Below, piece after piece: positions 9,820 to 21,631 of a DNA stretch of 64,000 nt. The notes under the pieces were generated by a model. That model made no database searches and was not told the DNA's origin. It was given only the letters and a program-made list of their open reading frames with translations. This stretch comes from Theocolax elegans. Its lineage: Eukaryota > Arthropoda > Insecta > Hymenoptera > Cerocephalidae. The stretch is from assembly GCA_026168455.1 (NCBI GenBank), contig CM047426.1, positions 59,542,896 to 59,606,895 of the forward strand, in the 5' to 3' direction. Both the position numbers and the translations under genes were made by a program. Each line of letters begins with the position of its first letter. Position 1 is the first letter of the stretch.

Positions 9820-10852
9820 TCAAGCCTTTACCATAATATGAAAATAAGATAACAGTGCTGGCCATCGACCAATCAATCTCTTAAATACACCAATAGAAGT
9901 AGATTCACGACATTGTACTGCACGATCGTTCAATCTCCTACGTAGTCTAGGTACCGGTGCATAATAAAATAAATTAGACCTGTGAGGGACTTCCAATAAC
10001 TCATTTTGATGAATCAGATTATAAGATACGGTACGATTTCCAAATAGTTCATTAACCTTGTTTGAGTTTAATAGTTTATAGTAAAGTTTATACGCTAAAG
10101 TATTGTCATAATACGAGTGAAATTCTCTCACTGAGCGTAAACCGAATTTAGTATAAAGTCGACTATAGTCGTGGTCTAAGTAAGACATGGGGCATCCTGA
10201 TTCGAAGGCGAGAACAAATTTGTGAACTGTAAATTGCAACAGTTTGACATAAGTATCTGTATACGGGGAACAAATTATCAAGTTGTAGCATATAGCAGGG
10301 ATGACCTGAGTTCGAAATAAGTAAATAATAGAGGAAACGTCATTGAAGTCCATAGTATTACGTCTTATAAAACTTACCAACCCATGTATTCTAGATGCAG
10401 TTGATTCAATATGCATTCTAAATGATAAGTCCTCCTAAAACAAAACTCCCAAATACCAAAGACACTCTAGGCAAAACTAGATCATTGAGTATATACTCGA
10501 ATTGGAATGTATTACGAGATTTGCAAAAGGATATATAATTATATTTACTCGTATTGATTGCTAAGTCATTGATAATCGACCACGTCTCAATCGCGCGTAG
10601 GTCTCTCTGAAATTTGGAAGCATCCATTGGACTTGAAATACTAGCATAAAGTTTTACATCATCCGCATAGATCAAGCATTGTGCTAAATAAATGCAGTCC
10701 AGAAGGTCATTTATAAAAATCAAAAATAAAATAGGGCCTATGTGTGTGCCTTGAGGGACTCCTGCAACATTATTAGCGAATTCCGATCTATCACCAAATA
10801 TATTTACTGCTTGCTTTCTACCACTTTTATATGATTCAAACCATGTTAGCAA
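9820..10852 (-). pseudogene. LINE ORF2, RT palm and C-terminal domain
   Basis: Reads, from 10852 leftwards, ESYKSGRKQAV, then GVPQGTHIGPILFLIFINDL and the catalytic CLIYADDVKLYAS, which is intact. A frameshift at about 10417 moves to a second frame of 198 residues ending at 9820, the C-terminal region typical of Jockey/CR1-type ORF2 (hydrophobic/aromatic-rich, with LLSYFHIMVKA at the end). The RT copies element RNA at a nicked target. Frameshift and upstream decay make this a pseudogene. Confidence 0.75.
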
Positions 10853-12261
10853 TACACCTCTAACTCCCGATAGACTAAGATTATTTAGTAAAAGATCATG
10901 TTTTTACCGTGTCAAATACTGTAGCAAAATCTATATAAATTGTATCAATAAATTTTCCTTTTTCAAATCCATGCTGTTCCTACACTATTACATGTGCGAT
11001 GAAATCAGAAAATTTTTTAGCCACAATTCCATCAAATAATTTAGATAGGCAATTTAGCTTTGAAATAGGTCTATAGTTTGAAACATCCTGCTTATTACCT
11101 TTTTTTAAAAATTGGTAATATAAACGTATTCTTTTATAAATTGGGGAATCTACCCTCTGAAAGTGATTGTTTAAAAAGCTTCAACAATGAGTACTCTAAC
11201 TGACTACAACATTCCTTTATGAGGACAGCAGGTATATTGTCAGGACCAGGATTAACGTTAGCATCCATATTCGAAATCGAAGCTATGAGAAGTTACCATT
11301 TGAAACCCTACCCCAGCGAAACTGCTAAGAAAATAGCTTTGCTATTTCGGAATTGCATTCAGCTGTTCTATCAACCAAACACATGGAAGACGGGTATGTA
11401 TTATTTTTCTTTCTACTATTTATAAATTGCCAAAATCCCTTAGCATTCTTCTTTAATTTATTCTCAACATTTGTTATATACTCTTTAAATAAAATTCGAA
11501 ATGTCCTTAAATACAACGCCCTTACTTTCTTAAACTTAGTATATAAATTTGCATCCCTATACAGCTTCCATTCACAGTGAAGTTTCTTCTTATATTTTAC
11601 AAGTTTCTTTAATTCAGGAGAATACCACGTAGGGTAACTAGAATGTAAGTGTTTTTTATTCTTAAAAGGCACATGATCAATTAAATTTACATTAATAATA
11701 TCGTAAAATGAATTTACATTCATATTAAGTGAGCTATTTCCGAACACAACATTCCAATCTATTCCACTAAGATTATTGCGTATAGCACAAAAATTGGCAC
11801 GCGAAAAATCAAATTCTTGACGTGTTGAGTTATCAACAGCACTAGATATATTAACCGATAGTTCAAAAATACACAGAGGATGATGTGAGTCCACTAAAAC
11901 TAAGGCTTCTTGAGAGTCCCTCGAACCGATGCAGCTTGCGTCACCAAATAGCAAGTCCAAGATGAACTGCTTAGACTCGTTGATAAGATACAGTTGTTGA
12001 AGATCTAAATAGTTGATGTTGATCAAACATTGTTGCAGATAATTATTCATTGATGGAGTAACATAACTAGTCATCTCGACAGGTATTCCATTGCACGAAT
12101 GGTAAATTAGAATCTCCACAAATAATGGCTTTACACTCACTAATCTTAAGTGTTTTCTCCTCGATTAGGTTAAAGAATAACTTAAAAGCTTCTGCGGTGT
12201 TCGGTGGAAAGTAAACTGCACAAATCAGAAACTTAACGTTTCCTATGTTTACACTTAAAAA
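10853..12261 (-). pseudogene. LINE ORF2, endonuclease C-terminal half to RT fingers
   Basis: From 12261 leftwards: NVKFLICAVYFPPN and a GDSNLPFVQW motif (the APE GDFN-type active-site block) in one frame, then a second frame (12140-11325) with DHVPFKNKKH and PTWYSPELKKL, the linker found between endonuclease and RT in these LINEs. Around 10900-11000 the minus strand reads QHGFEKGKF followed directly by IDTIYIDFATVFDTV, so roughly 30 residues between RT motifs are deleted. Many stops lie between 10853 and 11325. Confidence 0.7.
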
Positions 12262-13677
12262 TGTGACGTGTCCACTGGGGATTAGGGTGGAGTCACGGTT
12301 AAAACACAAATTAAACAACTTCGTTAAAAAGAGATTGCAGGTTTATTGCACTTAATGTGCTCGTAAGTATTACACGGCAAAGCAGCGGCTTTGTTTTTCA
12401 AAAATTGCCAGTCACGTTGGCCGCGGTCGCTCGCGTTCGCGCGATTGCGGGCCGTCCCGCACCTAACCACGCGTCGCGCACACACACTTAAAGGAAGCTG
12501 GATTTGGGAGGAAGGAGCACGGCTCACCTGGACGCTCGTCTCCTGGATCCCTCGGACACACACGTGGTTTGTAAAATTGCTGTATTGCGGGTTACACGAT
12601 CGGTGGTCGGTCGCAGTCTGTCGAATATCGGCACGCACGAAGCGAGAGAGTTTTTCCTCGGCGTATTGCGCAGGCGCGCCTACTCTCGCGTCTCGAGTCG
12701 TGCGCGCTCGGCTCAGTTCGTACTGGCCGCTCGGGCCGTTATTTCGCTGCCTCGACGGAGATGTCGTCGACGACGTTGACTTCGTGGTGCTGGATGGCGA
12801 TTAAGTAACTGCGGCCCTGCTGAAAATACTATCTGCGAGGTAAGCGTTTAAATCGTTCCTTATTACCTCGATTTTAAGCTAAATCGAGCCCCTCGAGTTT
12901 CTTTATTGCAGGTGCCGTATGTTATCAATACGGGATCTTCGGCTCGGAGTGTCCGGACAGCTGGAGCACATCGGCGTCTCATAACAGCCCTCAGTGAGCG
13001 GAGCCAGGCAGCGGTGAATCGTCGTCGTCCTATGGAGTGCCGCCAAGGTAATTTACCTACTTTCTCGAGCTCTATATAGATGTTTGTTTGTGTCTGCCAT
13101 AACCTCAAACTAGACATGTCATCTCCTTTCCTTTTGGTCCTGCTGACATACCTGGGAGAAGCTATGCCTGGTTATAGCTTCTCCATCCTCGTTCCTTAGT
13201 AGTCGACCAACTTGGTAATTAATTACCGTTCCAGGTACTCTGGTTGGCAGTACACCGTGGCCTGAGCGCAAGGGCGCTACCTCATTCCAAGGCCTAGAGT
13301 CTTCACCTGGGCTGCTCAACATCGGAGGCTTCTCTTGGGTGCTGGAGAGGGCAATCAATGCTGGATGGGACCTGGGGATATGGTACGGGTCATTACTGGT
13401 GCTGGAGAAGACATAAGGATGCTGGATCAACGGAGCAGTGTGTGTGTGTGTGCAATTATGCGCAGTCAGGAGTCGCATCTCCTTTGCTTCGGGTTCTCCT
13501 GCTTACTACGCACTGTAAGCCTATATCGGTTTCACACATTCGCATATGTGTGTCTATTAGAACTTAATTGGTATATATAGCACGCTTACTTCGCATAGTA
13601 AGCTTGACAGGTGCTATACTATACCTTGTGTCGCTAGTTTATTTCTAAGTGACATGTAGTATAACTACAATGTCACA
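12262..13677. mobile_element. 1.4-kb insertion splitting the LINE endonuclease, solo-LTR-like
   Basis: Plus strand starts TGTGACGTGTCCACT and ends ACAATGTCACA, giving TGTGAC/GTCACA inverted ends like those of the LTR at 5589-6636. Each end also folds on itself (GTGAC...GTCAC subterminal hairpins at 12263-12296 and 13649-13676). The flanks carry near-identical 9-bp sequences, TTTTGAGTG and TTTTAAGTG on the LINE strand. LTR elements usually duplicate 4-6 bp, so a 9-bp duplication would fit a DNA transposon better; the class is unresolved. The interior is GC-rich in 12400-13100, with GGTAAG-type donor-like sites but no domain I can name. Confidence 0.5.
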
Positions 13678-13960
13678 GCACTCAAAATCAAAGCGTCAAG
13701 TCTCGAGTAACAGCTATAAACCTTCACATGGAAGCCTTTATTTATCGCAATCAGAACACCACCACATCTTGATAGTCTATCTTCAAAAAAGATTCTATTT
13801 TTTCTATAAATGTTAAAATCATTAAGACCCAATTCTATGGACAAAACAATAGGTATTAAACAAATTTCCGTGAATATAATTATCGATGCATGTTGTGATA
13901 ATTGATGAAGATTAGTGCACAAATAACTTAATTTATTTTTTAACGATCTGACATTCTTTT
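13678..13960 (-). pseudogene. LINE ORF2, endonuclease N-terminal part
   Basis: Minus strand reads TNLHQLSQHASIIIFTE (the first Glu of APE-type endonucleases lies in such a FTE motif), then ELGLNDFNIYRKNR and RCGGVLIAI, and breaks off after DALILS at the boundary of the 1.4-kb insertion. The next residues of the same domain resume at 12261. Together the two halves show the insertion entered a then-continuous domain. Confidence 0.75.
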
Positions 13961-15015
13961 AATATAAGTAGGGTTGCTCGGGGCAATGATCAAGTACTGC
14001 ACTTAGTTCTTTAACCCATCAGTTAATGAATCAAAAAGCACGTCAATCAAAGTCGGATTACTATTAATAAAGTTTACAGTTTTCTTAACAATTGTATTAT
14101 CTGCATTAAAATGCTTCGCTTCTTCGATTAAGAGACGAAGAAGAGACCATTGAGACTTTGTTTTATTCGTTGATACTGTAACACCTCGCAGTAGACTACG
14201 CCTACCTCCAATCACCTTGAACACATCATCTTGATTCTTCAACGTTACTAGAAGAGGTCTCGGTTTTGAATTTGTGTGCTGAGAGCTTCCATTCCCAATA
14301 TTTTTTCCTAGTCTTCAACTCGATAAGTCTGTCAAGTCAACATCAGCAATTACAGCTTATACGAACTAAATCATTATCACTTCCTGGTTCACTTACATTA
14401 AATAAAATATTATTAGAGCGGTTAATTCTATCCTGAACCTTAGCTATAACTTTACACTCCAATTGAAAATCACAAGCGCTATCAGACGTTTCCCTTATTC
14501 TATTTACTTTATCACTATGTATTAATTGGAGATTCTTCATAATTTTTTTTACACGTATTTCAAGATTAGAGATTCTCTAAGTGTTATTGTTTACAATTTA
14601 ACCTATATTCAACATATCCGTTTGAATTGAACTTAATGTTGGTGTTTATAAATTCACTTTTAATACTGATGGAGAGGTTATGAATGTCATTATAAACACT
14701 ATTAAAGTCTTTATCCGGTTCACCGCTTTGATCGCTTGAAAAATTTTTACCATTTTTATGTGTATCAACCTTATATAGCTGAGATGATTTCGCATTTGCC
14801 TGTGGCACTTTCAAGCTGGTACCCTTTTACGAAATTCTGTGAATCATTTTCTTTATTTTATAGCATCTAAGCACCCCTGGGATAGCAGTAGATACTCTCT
14901 CTCTCTCTCTCTCTCTCTGCGCACGAGTTGGGATATCTAGCACCACATTTTGCACATTTTGCACCGTTGAAAGTCGAACCTTTACAATAGTAGCAGAATT
15001 TCTTTTCACTTACTT
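13961..15015 (-). pseudogene. LINE ORF1 remnant with Cys finger
   Basis: Fragments in several frames: at about 15000-14920 the minus strand reads KFCYYCKGSTFNGAKCAKCG, a CX2C...CX2C finger near the start of ORF1, followed by a (CT)n tract (14896-14917) that is (GA)n on the LINE strand; then three frames of 60-80 residues (14814-14584, 14540-14343, 14242-14003). ORF1 of such LINEs is an RNA-binding protein. Stops and shifts between the pieces exclude a functional protein. Confidence 0.5.
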
Positions 15016-15050
15016 TGAATCAACACGTGGTCTTTTAGGTTAATTACAAT

Positions 15051-15505
15051 AATTCACTCAGAGTACTCAGTTAATAAACAAATATAAAAAAAATCTAAAG
15101 ATGCACGGAAGACATAAATGTTGATTTCCGACTGATTTTAGTTAATAATAAACAATAAGATATATGTAAACATTATTAATTATTACACAGTAAACAACTG
15201 ATAAAAGTACCGTAAGCGCCACCTTATGTCGATGATTGAATAATACTGAAATGAAAAATAATACTGAAGATTATAAGAAGTAGGTTAACAATAAATAAAT
15301 AATTAATAACAAATAGTAACAATTAATAAAAAATTATAAAATATGGTAAGCAAATAATAAAATCAGCAGAGTATTAAAATAATGAAAACACAATAGTGTA
15401 ATAAGATAAATAACTAGATAAGTCAAGTAAATAAGTTAATTTAATTAAATAAATTATAAATTACGTTAAGACGATTAACAATAAACGCAGAACGAAACAA
15501 TAAGC
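15051..15505. other. AT-rich spacer
   Basis: Dominated by TAATAA/AATAAT-type words; no gene, RNA or boundary recognised. Confidence 0.5.
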
Positions 15506-16309
15506 TCATAGTGAAAACGTGAGACTAGGGGTGAGCGGACACATAATACCCTCGCTCGCGACCCTGACCGACCATGCGGCCTGGTCGAGTCTAAACAGGT
15601 GATTAAAAAGGGTGTTTTTGAAGGATAAAATGGATAAATAATCAAATGAGATATGAGGAAGCTGGTTTATGATGTGCGAGGTTAAAATGACAAAAGATTT
15701 ATTAAGGGCTTCAGTGCGAGGAGGGAGGTAGGAAAGGGATTTAGGAGGATAACAAGAGGAAGCACGTGGGTTATACAAAGGTCACTCGCAGTATAGAAAA
15801 TAAATGAAGATGAAGAAGAGAGAAAAAGAGTTAAATGAACAACATGAGATGAACATGAGTGAAGGTTGGAAGTGAACAGTGACGCGAGATCATACAGGTT
15901 GACCCCATCCAGGTTCCTCGACCAGCATCTGCCGATCACAACAGGAATGTTAGTGAGGTCGAGAGAATAACTGATAAAACTAATCATGTCAAGCAACAAA
16001 AAGAACTACTGATTTGGAATATTTAAAGGCTGGAGTTGGATCACGAACCAGCCATGTGTAAGAGAAGCCCAATGACGTCACAGCATGGTGAGTTGGCTCT
16101 AAAGGGATGAGAGAGAGACCTAGAGCTGTTAAGTTTGTTTTCATCATGGCGGCTAGACCCTCAACAAATTTCTTATCAATGTTGAAATCGTCAGTGACTA
16201 CTATATGACCATGATATGTAAGGATGTCCGAGAGGGCATCAGAGAGATTAAATGGGTATGCAACAGTAGGTCTGCGGTAGACTGTGTCTGGACTATTGAA
16301 AGTGTACAT
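15506..16309 (-). pseudogene. LINE fragment: endonuclease piece fused to ORF2 C-terminus
   Basis: Minus strand from 16309: YRRPTVAYPFNLSDALSDIL, then VVTDDFNID (APE GDFN motif with G changed to D), HHAVTSLGFSYTW, and through about 15840 a segment matching the same region of the LINE at 36541-39262. From about 15785 it jumps to a C-terminal ORF2 segment (PPRTEALNKSFVIL, FKNTLFNHLFRLD). The whole RT is missing. It belongs to the same family as 36541-39262 but is a separate, internally deleted copy. Confidence 0.65.
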
Positions 16310-16346
16310 AAGTATGTATATATATAGTAATATTAGGTTAATCCAA

Positions 16347-16373
16347 ATATATATATATATATATATATATATA
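16347..16373. repeat. (AT)n microsatellite
   Basis: About 13 uninterrupted AT dinucleotides. It lies about 40 bp beyond the truncated LINE fragment. Confidence 0.95.
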
Positions 16374-17344
16374 ACAAGTTTCTTTTTATAGGTTATATTT
16401 AGAATATAATAACTTTATGATGTTTCACTGTAAAAACAAGGTGTTGATTTACAAACATTTACAATTATTTACAACATAAATTCTAGTGCGAACGTTTACC
16501 TGTAAAAACAGGAAACGAAATTAAAAGCTATTATTCCATGATTATTTGTATTCAACGATTATCAGTTTTATCTAAACATGTGACTTATCACTTTCTCTCT
16601 CTTTCTAGACTTGTTCTATGCTCTGGCTTAGTCTCTTGGTTTCACAGTCATGCACACTATTATTTATGAAAGGAATATATATATATATTCCTTGTGCTTA
16701 TTTATTATTTGTGCTTGGGGGTTTATGACGCCCGACATAATAAATTTGGATCTTCTATCTGCTTCCCACCACTGGCAGGGGGTGGGCGGTTTATGGTACC
16801 AGGGCTCCGTAATCCAAACATCTGGCTTGCACATTCTAAACTACGTATCTTCCCTCTCTTTCTTGGGCGGCATAAATTTAATTTTATAAAATAATAAGGT
16901 AAGAATAATTTTTTTATTACAATTTCAATACAGTCTATTCCATTCAAATGGATTCATGTCATATTCAAAAGTGTCTGTTAAGAATACAGACTGTTCAATG
17001 AACTGGTTCCAGAGATATCCTGTAGTAAGTCTATTATGAAAAAATTCAGTTATCTTGGAATAATAGAAAAGTAAATCTACCTTTTCAGTATCAATCTAAT
17101 ATCCTCTAAGCTGTTGGTAATACAAATATTATTATACAATTATAAAAAAAGTATTTTACTACTAGAATTATGATACTAATCTGAAGGTTTACTATAAAAG
17201 TATCAACATTATTACTATTATTCAGCAATACATTATTTGAATTTTACAAGCTTGTCACGGTCAATTAATCATATTAATTTTTATAATTTCAGATCTGATT
17301 TATTCACATATTTTTTGTATTAAATACATATCTTCAGTTATTAT
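16374..17344. other. AT-rich spacer, no gene seen
   Basis: Contains a short palindrome AGGAATATATATATATATTCC near 16669 and a less AT-rich patch at 16720-16860 with overlapping 66-79 aa frames on both strands that carry no recognisable domain. Otherwise featureless. Confidence 0.45.
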
Positions 17345-17654
17345 AATATATAACGGTAAGCAAGTTACCGATCAGGTAAGCAACGCGAAAGAGGATATAC
17401 AGCACGACGCGCGCACGAACGCGCGAGGATCGTGCGCGCCCAGCTGAAAGTATCAAGTTCGCGCGCGCGGCAATAACAACGTATTTTGAAGCCGGTGTTA
17501 TTTATTTACCTGATAAAGGAACTGAAGTGTCGGTGCATCCTGTGTGTGGGTGTGAGGTATTTCTCCCCACCAACCACCATGCCGGCGTGCGGAGCAGTAC
17601 GTCCCATAGTAAGGGAAAAAAGGAAGCCAGGAGTCGGCAGCCTTCCCGACCGTT

Positions 17655-17690
<36 letters not shown>

Positions 17691-18315
17691 TCCCGAGGCC
17701 AAGCTCTCTCTCAGTTGACCAGCCTTTTCCCGCCGATACGAGGTATTCAGATTCGCGGTAAGTGGTGCACCACGTTTAGACCCGCGTGTCTATTTAATAT
17801 TTCGTATCCCGAATTACCTGGTATGGTCCAGGAGAGGAAACGCTCCTCTTTTTTTCCCTCTCGTGACAAATCCCGCCCGGGTAGCCAGGTCGGTGGTTCG
17901 CGGGAGCCACTTCACGAGAGAAGGCGCGCGTGACGTAGGCAGCTTCTACGTCAGAGCTCCCTACGTCGGAGATACATATATCACACGGTGTGACGTATAG
18001 CCATCAGGTTAAGCAGCCGATCATTCCCGGATCGGTTGCTCATAACTCGACCGTTTATGGGTTTTTATGATTTGTTTTCGCGCTGCCCTCGGGGGTAGTC
18101 ATCAGTACGACTCCCCTTAAATTGTTAAAGTTGATTTATTGTTGTTTGATTATTTATTTAATAAATTGACTCGGCGAGACGATCCTTCTCGCCGATTAAC
18201 ATAATATATCGATTGTTGATTACGTTTTTATCGGTCATAGTTCTATCCCACGAATACCGCCCTCTCCGGTGTTTATTCTAGTTGGCAATTTTGGGCATAA
18301 GGCCCAACACACAAT
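17345..18315. repeat. GC-rich LTR-like block with (GA)n tract
   Basis: GC-rich DNA with runs of CGCGCG (17408-17470), a (GA)n tract (17660-17687), a GGTAAGTGG donor-like site (17758) and an AT-rich second half with TTTAATAAATTGAC near 18155, ending near CCCAACACACA (18306). The layout resembles 5589-6636, which also has GGTAAGTGG and a GCGGCCCAAC word near its end, so it may be a related solo LTR. It abuts and probably truncates the Polinton relic that starts at about 18336. No terminal repeats found. Confidence 0.35.
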
Positions 18316-18335
18316 ATTAAAGTCAAACGAGGTGG

Positions 18336-20384
18336 TTGACGTTGTTAACGGCATTGCACGGGAATCGAAGTGATTCCCGGCCAATCAAATTCATTTTTAA
18401 GTATCTTGTAGAGAAATATTGTGACAGGCTAGCTTCTACAGTTATTTTAAACGGTTCCAAAATTATTTTGATGAGTGTTATAAACATTAAATTCATTGAT
18501 AGTTTAAATAATTTTCATATGCCGTTTAGAAGTTTGCCTAATGCATTCGGATTATCAGGAATTGAAAAAGGAATATTTACTCTCTTTTTTATTACACCTG
18601 AAAACTAAAACTATTTATGTCCTGTGCCACTTACATCAGCATATGGTGTCGATACAATCGACAAAAAAAATTATAAAGTACTATAAGCAAGATGTAAACA
18701 TTTTGAGATCAGCACGTTTAACCTTGCGAGAGATGTTTATAGAGTAAAGTATTGATTCTTTTATCGACTGTACGACCATAGCTCTAAATTGCTTACGTGC
18801 GTAGCGAACATTTGGTTGAAAGATAAGCAAATAGGTGTACCAAGTGGAGGGTATCGTAGAAGAGATAATCAATCGGTAAAAGCCATACAATGGTTGTGTT
18901 TGATGGAACAAAAAGTTTTAAAACGTAAGACCGTATATGCAAGAAAAGTATACGAGAAAGACTTTTTGAACGTATCTTGGTAAATGGATATTGCGAACCA
19001 AACGAGAATGACCAACACCATGTAATAGTTTTTCATCTTCACGGTTGCTTTTGACAGGGTTGTCCTCGTTGTCATTGTATTAATAGAGATAAACTTTTGT
19101 TAACTGGCAAAACAGTGGATATCCGATATGATAAAATTTGTTTTACTAGTGAGAGAATTAAATCACACAATTATGAATTAATTGAGATTTAGGAATGTAC
19201 TTTCCACGAACAGATTTCAAACGACGAAAAAATGCAAATTTTTTTACGATATGTTACCAATAATTGCACGAAAGCCTCTCGATCCTCGCGACGCCTTTTT
19301 GGTGGGCGTGCAGATAATAACGTAAAAATATACGATTGCACACCACCGGAAAAAATCGAGTACGTGAATGTTTGTTCACTTTATTTTTATATATCTAAAC
19401 GATATACGTAGGTGAAGCAAAATGTTACAAATCAATGATTAGTAATACAGACATTTCCAAAGTCGACGGCTTTATAATGTCTGATATCTTACCACCTCGT
19501 AATCTTTATCATCCTGTTTTACTCGTAAGAATGCACTGTAAATTTATAATTCCATTGTGTCGAATGTTTTGCGAACAATCGGTACAGGAGAATTCTTCAC
19601 ACATTGACATGGGCATCCGAAGAAGTAAAGGAAGCTTTCGAAAATGAATATGTTATAAATAATGTTTATGAGATTTGGTAGTACGAAATAACATAATACG
19701 ACATATCTACTAACAGAGGAGGAATTTTTACTGAATATATCAATGAATTTTTCAGAAGGATAACGGAAGCATCCGGACATACTCCAAAACGTACTGCAGC
19801 CGAGAACAAAGATTCTTTCAAATAAGATCTTGACATGTGTGAGGGACTACAATTACACAAAAACGATGTTCAATTCAACACTGCGCTACGATGTGTGGCT
19901 AAATTATGTATAAACATTCTATGGCGAAAGCTAGCTCAACGACAAAACATGTTTAAGGCAGATTTTATAGAAGATCCGAGATTTGGTTAATTTACTAGTT
20001 GATTCGGAAATAAGCGTAAATAATATCCTATCCATCAACGATGCAATGATCTACACATCATGGTGTTATTAAGATGATAGTTTTGACACTATTACTGCAA
20101 CCTACGTTGTCGTAGCTGCGTTTACAATTGCTCAAGCGCTTTTAAAATTATTGGTTTATTTGTACGAGATGGGCTGTTTTGCATTATACTATGACACGGA
20201 CTCTGTTTTATGCGTTAGTAAACCCGACACAAATGATTTACTAACCACTACGATGCTGGATGAAATGTCAGGATATTGTACAGTTTCGTACATTACATCT
20301 TTTATTTCAGGTGGACCACAATCTTATACTTACAAATATAAAACATCTGACAGTAATGAGCATTCTACATGCATAGCCGACTGA
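18336..20384 (+). pseudogene. Protein-primed family B DNA polymerase, degenerate
   Basis: The exonuclease-side segment (18336-18608) has FIFKYLVEKYCD, GSKIILMSV and KFIDSLNNFHMP. KYYKQDVNIL and GGYRRRDNQSVKAIQWL follow, then FHLHGCFWQGCPRC (frameshifted), ISKVDGFIMSDILPPRNLYHPV, and the polymerase motif YYDTDSVLCV at about 20190. Order and motifs are those of Polinton-type PolB, which replicates the element with a protein primer. At least six frame changes or stops (for example near 18600, 18748, 18985, 19190, 19824) make it non-functional. The N-terminal part is missing, cut off at the LTR-like block. Confidence 0.8.
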
Positions 20385-20459
20385 ATTAAAATGCAAAACG
20401 ATCGATAAATTATGAAAACACTTGACAGATAATATCGGGTGAGAAGAGGATATAATCGT

Positions 20460-20900
20460 AAATTTGCAATCGATACGCCGTACAAGATTTTACGATGTGA
20501 TTACACAAACTGAAACAAAAGTGTGCAGACCTGTGTATGGGAAGAGGAAATTTATCGATTTAAATAAAAGTACTCTAAGGAGTTGGGCAAGGATATAAAA
20601 TTCCGTGAAGGTCTATCACAGAGTACCAACTACGCTAACGATCCTCGACCAAAATTGATTATAATCGATGACTTGATAAGCGAATCATCTTCCAATGGTG
20701 ACGCGATCGTTAATTTATTTACCAATGAAAGTCACCATAATAATTTAAGCGTTATATTTATTACGCAAAATATTTTTCATCAAGGTAAAGGGTAATGCGA
20801 TATATCGTCGAACGCTCATTTCATTGTACTATTCCGGAACTTAACCGTGGCGTGATCGTGTACAAATAAATCATTTTGCGCGAAAAATCTACCCAAAAGG
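20460..20900 (+). pseudogene. FtsK/HerA-type packaging ATPase, C-terminal part
   Basis: Best segment is an open frame with PRPKLIIIDDLISESSS (Walker B: hydrophobic stretch ending in DD), then LFTNESHHNNLSVIFITQN and FHQGKG, continuing after a stop as SSNAHFIVLFRN. These are the hallmark blocks of the Polinton ATPase, which drives DNA into capsids. The Walker A part is missing or too decayed to recognise. Confidence 0.75.
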
Positions 20901-20929
20901 TAATTGATTAGACGTAGATTTGACAGGAA

Positions 20930-21535
20930 GAGTTACAATGTGCGGAATATTGATGATGATTGGGAAACTGATTCAATGTACTTGAGATAATTGAAAAGTT
21001 ATAACGAAAATTACACGTTCGTGTTAACCGTTATGGATATGGTTAGCAAGTACGTATAGGTTGAATCATTGTTATATAAAAAGTGTAAAAATATTTCGAG
21101 AGATTTCTTGAAAATTCTGATGATCGTATACATGTCTGCAAACTGATGAGGGTAAAGAATTTACAAGTCGCGAATTTCAAGATGTAGTCCAAAAAGAAGG
21201 GATCATTTATAGAGTTGCACGTAGTTCCGACGTTAAAGCAGCAAGTTGCTGAAAGAATTATTAGAACACTAACAGAAATATTGTAGACGTTTTTTACGCA
21301 GGCAAGCACTAGACATTATATTGATGAGTTACAAAATGTTGTCTCTGCATCAAACAGAACGAAACATTCAGCTACCAAGATGATGCCTGCTGCTGTTACG
21401 CATTTCAACGCTGTGGAAGATCGTAAAATTTAGATTCTATATATATATCCAATGCAAAGCAGTTACACGATAAATACAAGATCAGTGATTTAGTTCGTGT
21501 CAATTGCACAAGAAATATTTTCGGTTAAGGTTACA
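20930..21535 (+). pseudogene. Polinton-type DDE integrase, degenerate
   Basis: The plus strand reads TFVLTVMDMVSKYV at about 21010 (first Asp block), a decayed second block near 21150 (KLMRVKNLQ in a shifted frame), then QQVAERIIRTLTEIL (E-R...T-L block) and NVVSASNRTKHSATKMMPA. These match retrovirus-like integrases in order and spacing, and the neighbours show it is the Polinton enzyme. Stops occur in every frame. Confidence 0.7.
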
Positions 21536-21631
21536 AAGATGGTTGATCCGAGTAAGTTTTTAAAATTTATCGTATTTTTGCATTTCGATACACCTCTACA
21601 TATTTTCTGAAAGGTACGGACGATGTAGAGA

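Larger units (their letters stand above)
9780..15050 (-). mobile_element. Jockey/CR1-type non-LTR retrotransposon, split by an insertion
   Basis: On the minus strand, from right to left: an ORF1 remnant with a Cys-rich finger, an APE-type endonuclease, reverse transcriptase with YADD, a C-terminal domain and a TAAA-repeat tail. The endonuclease coding sequence stops at 13678 and resumes at 12261; between lies a 1.4-kb insertion. Several frameshifts and a deletion in the RT finger region show the copy is dead. Confidence 0.8.
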
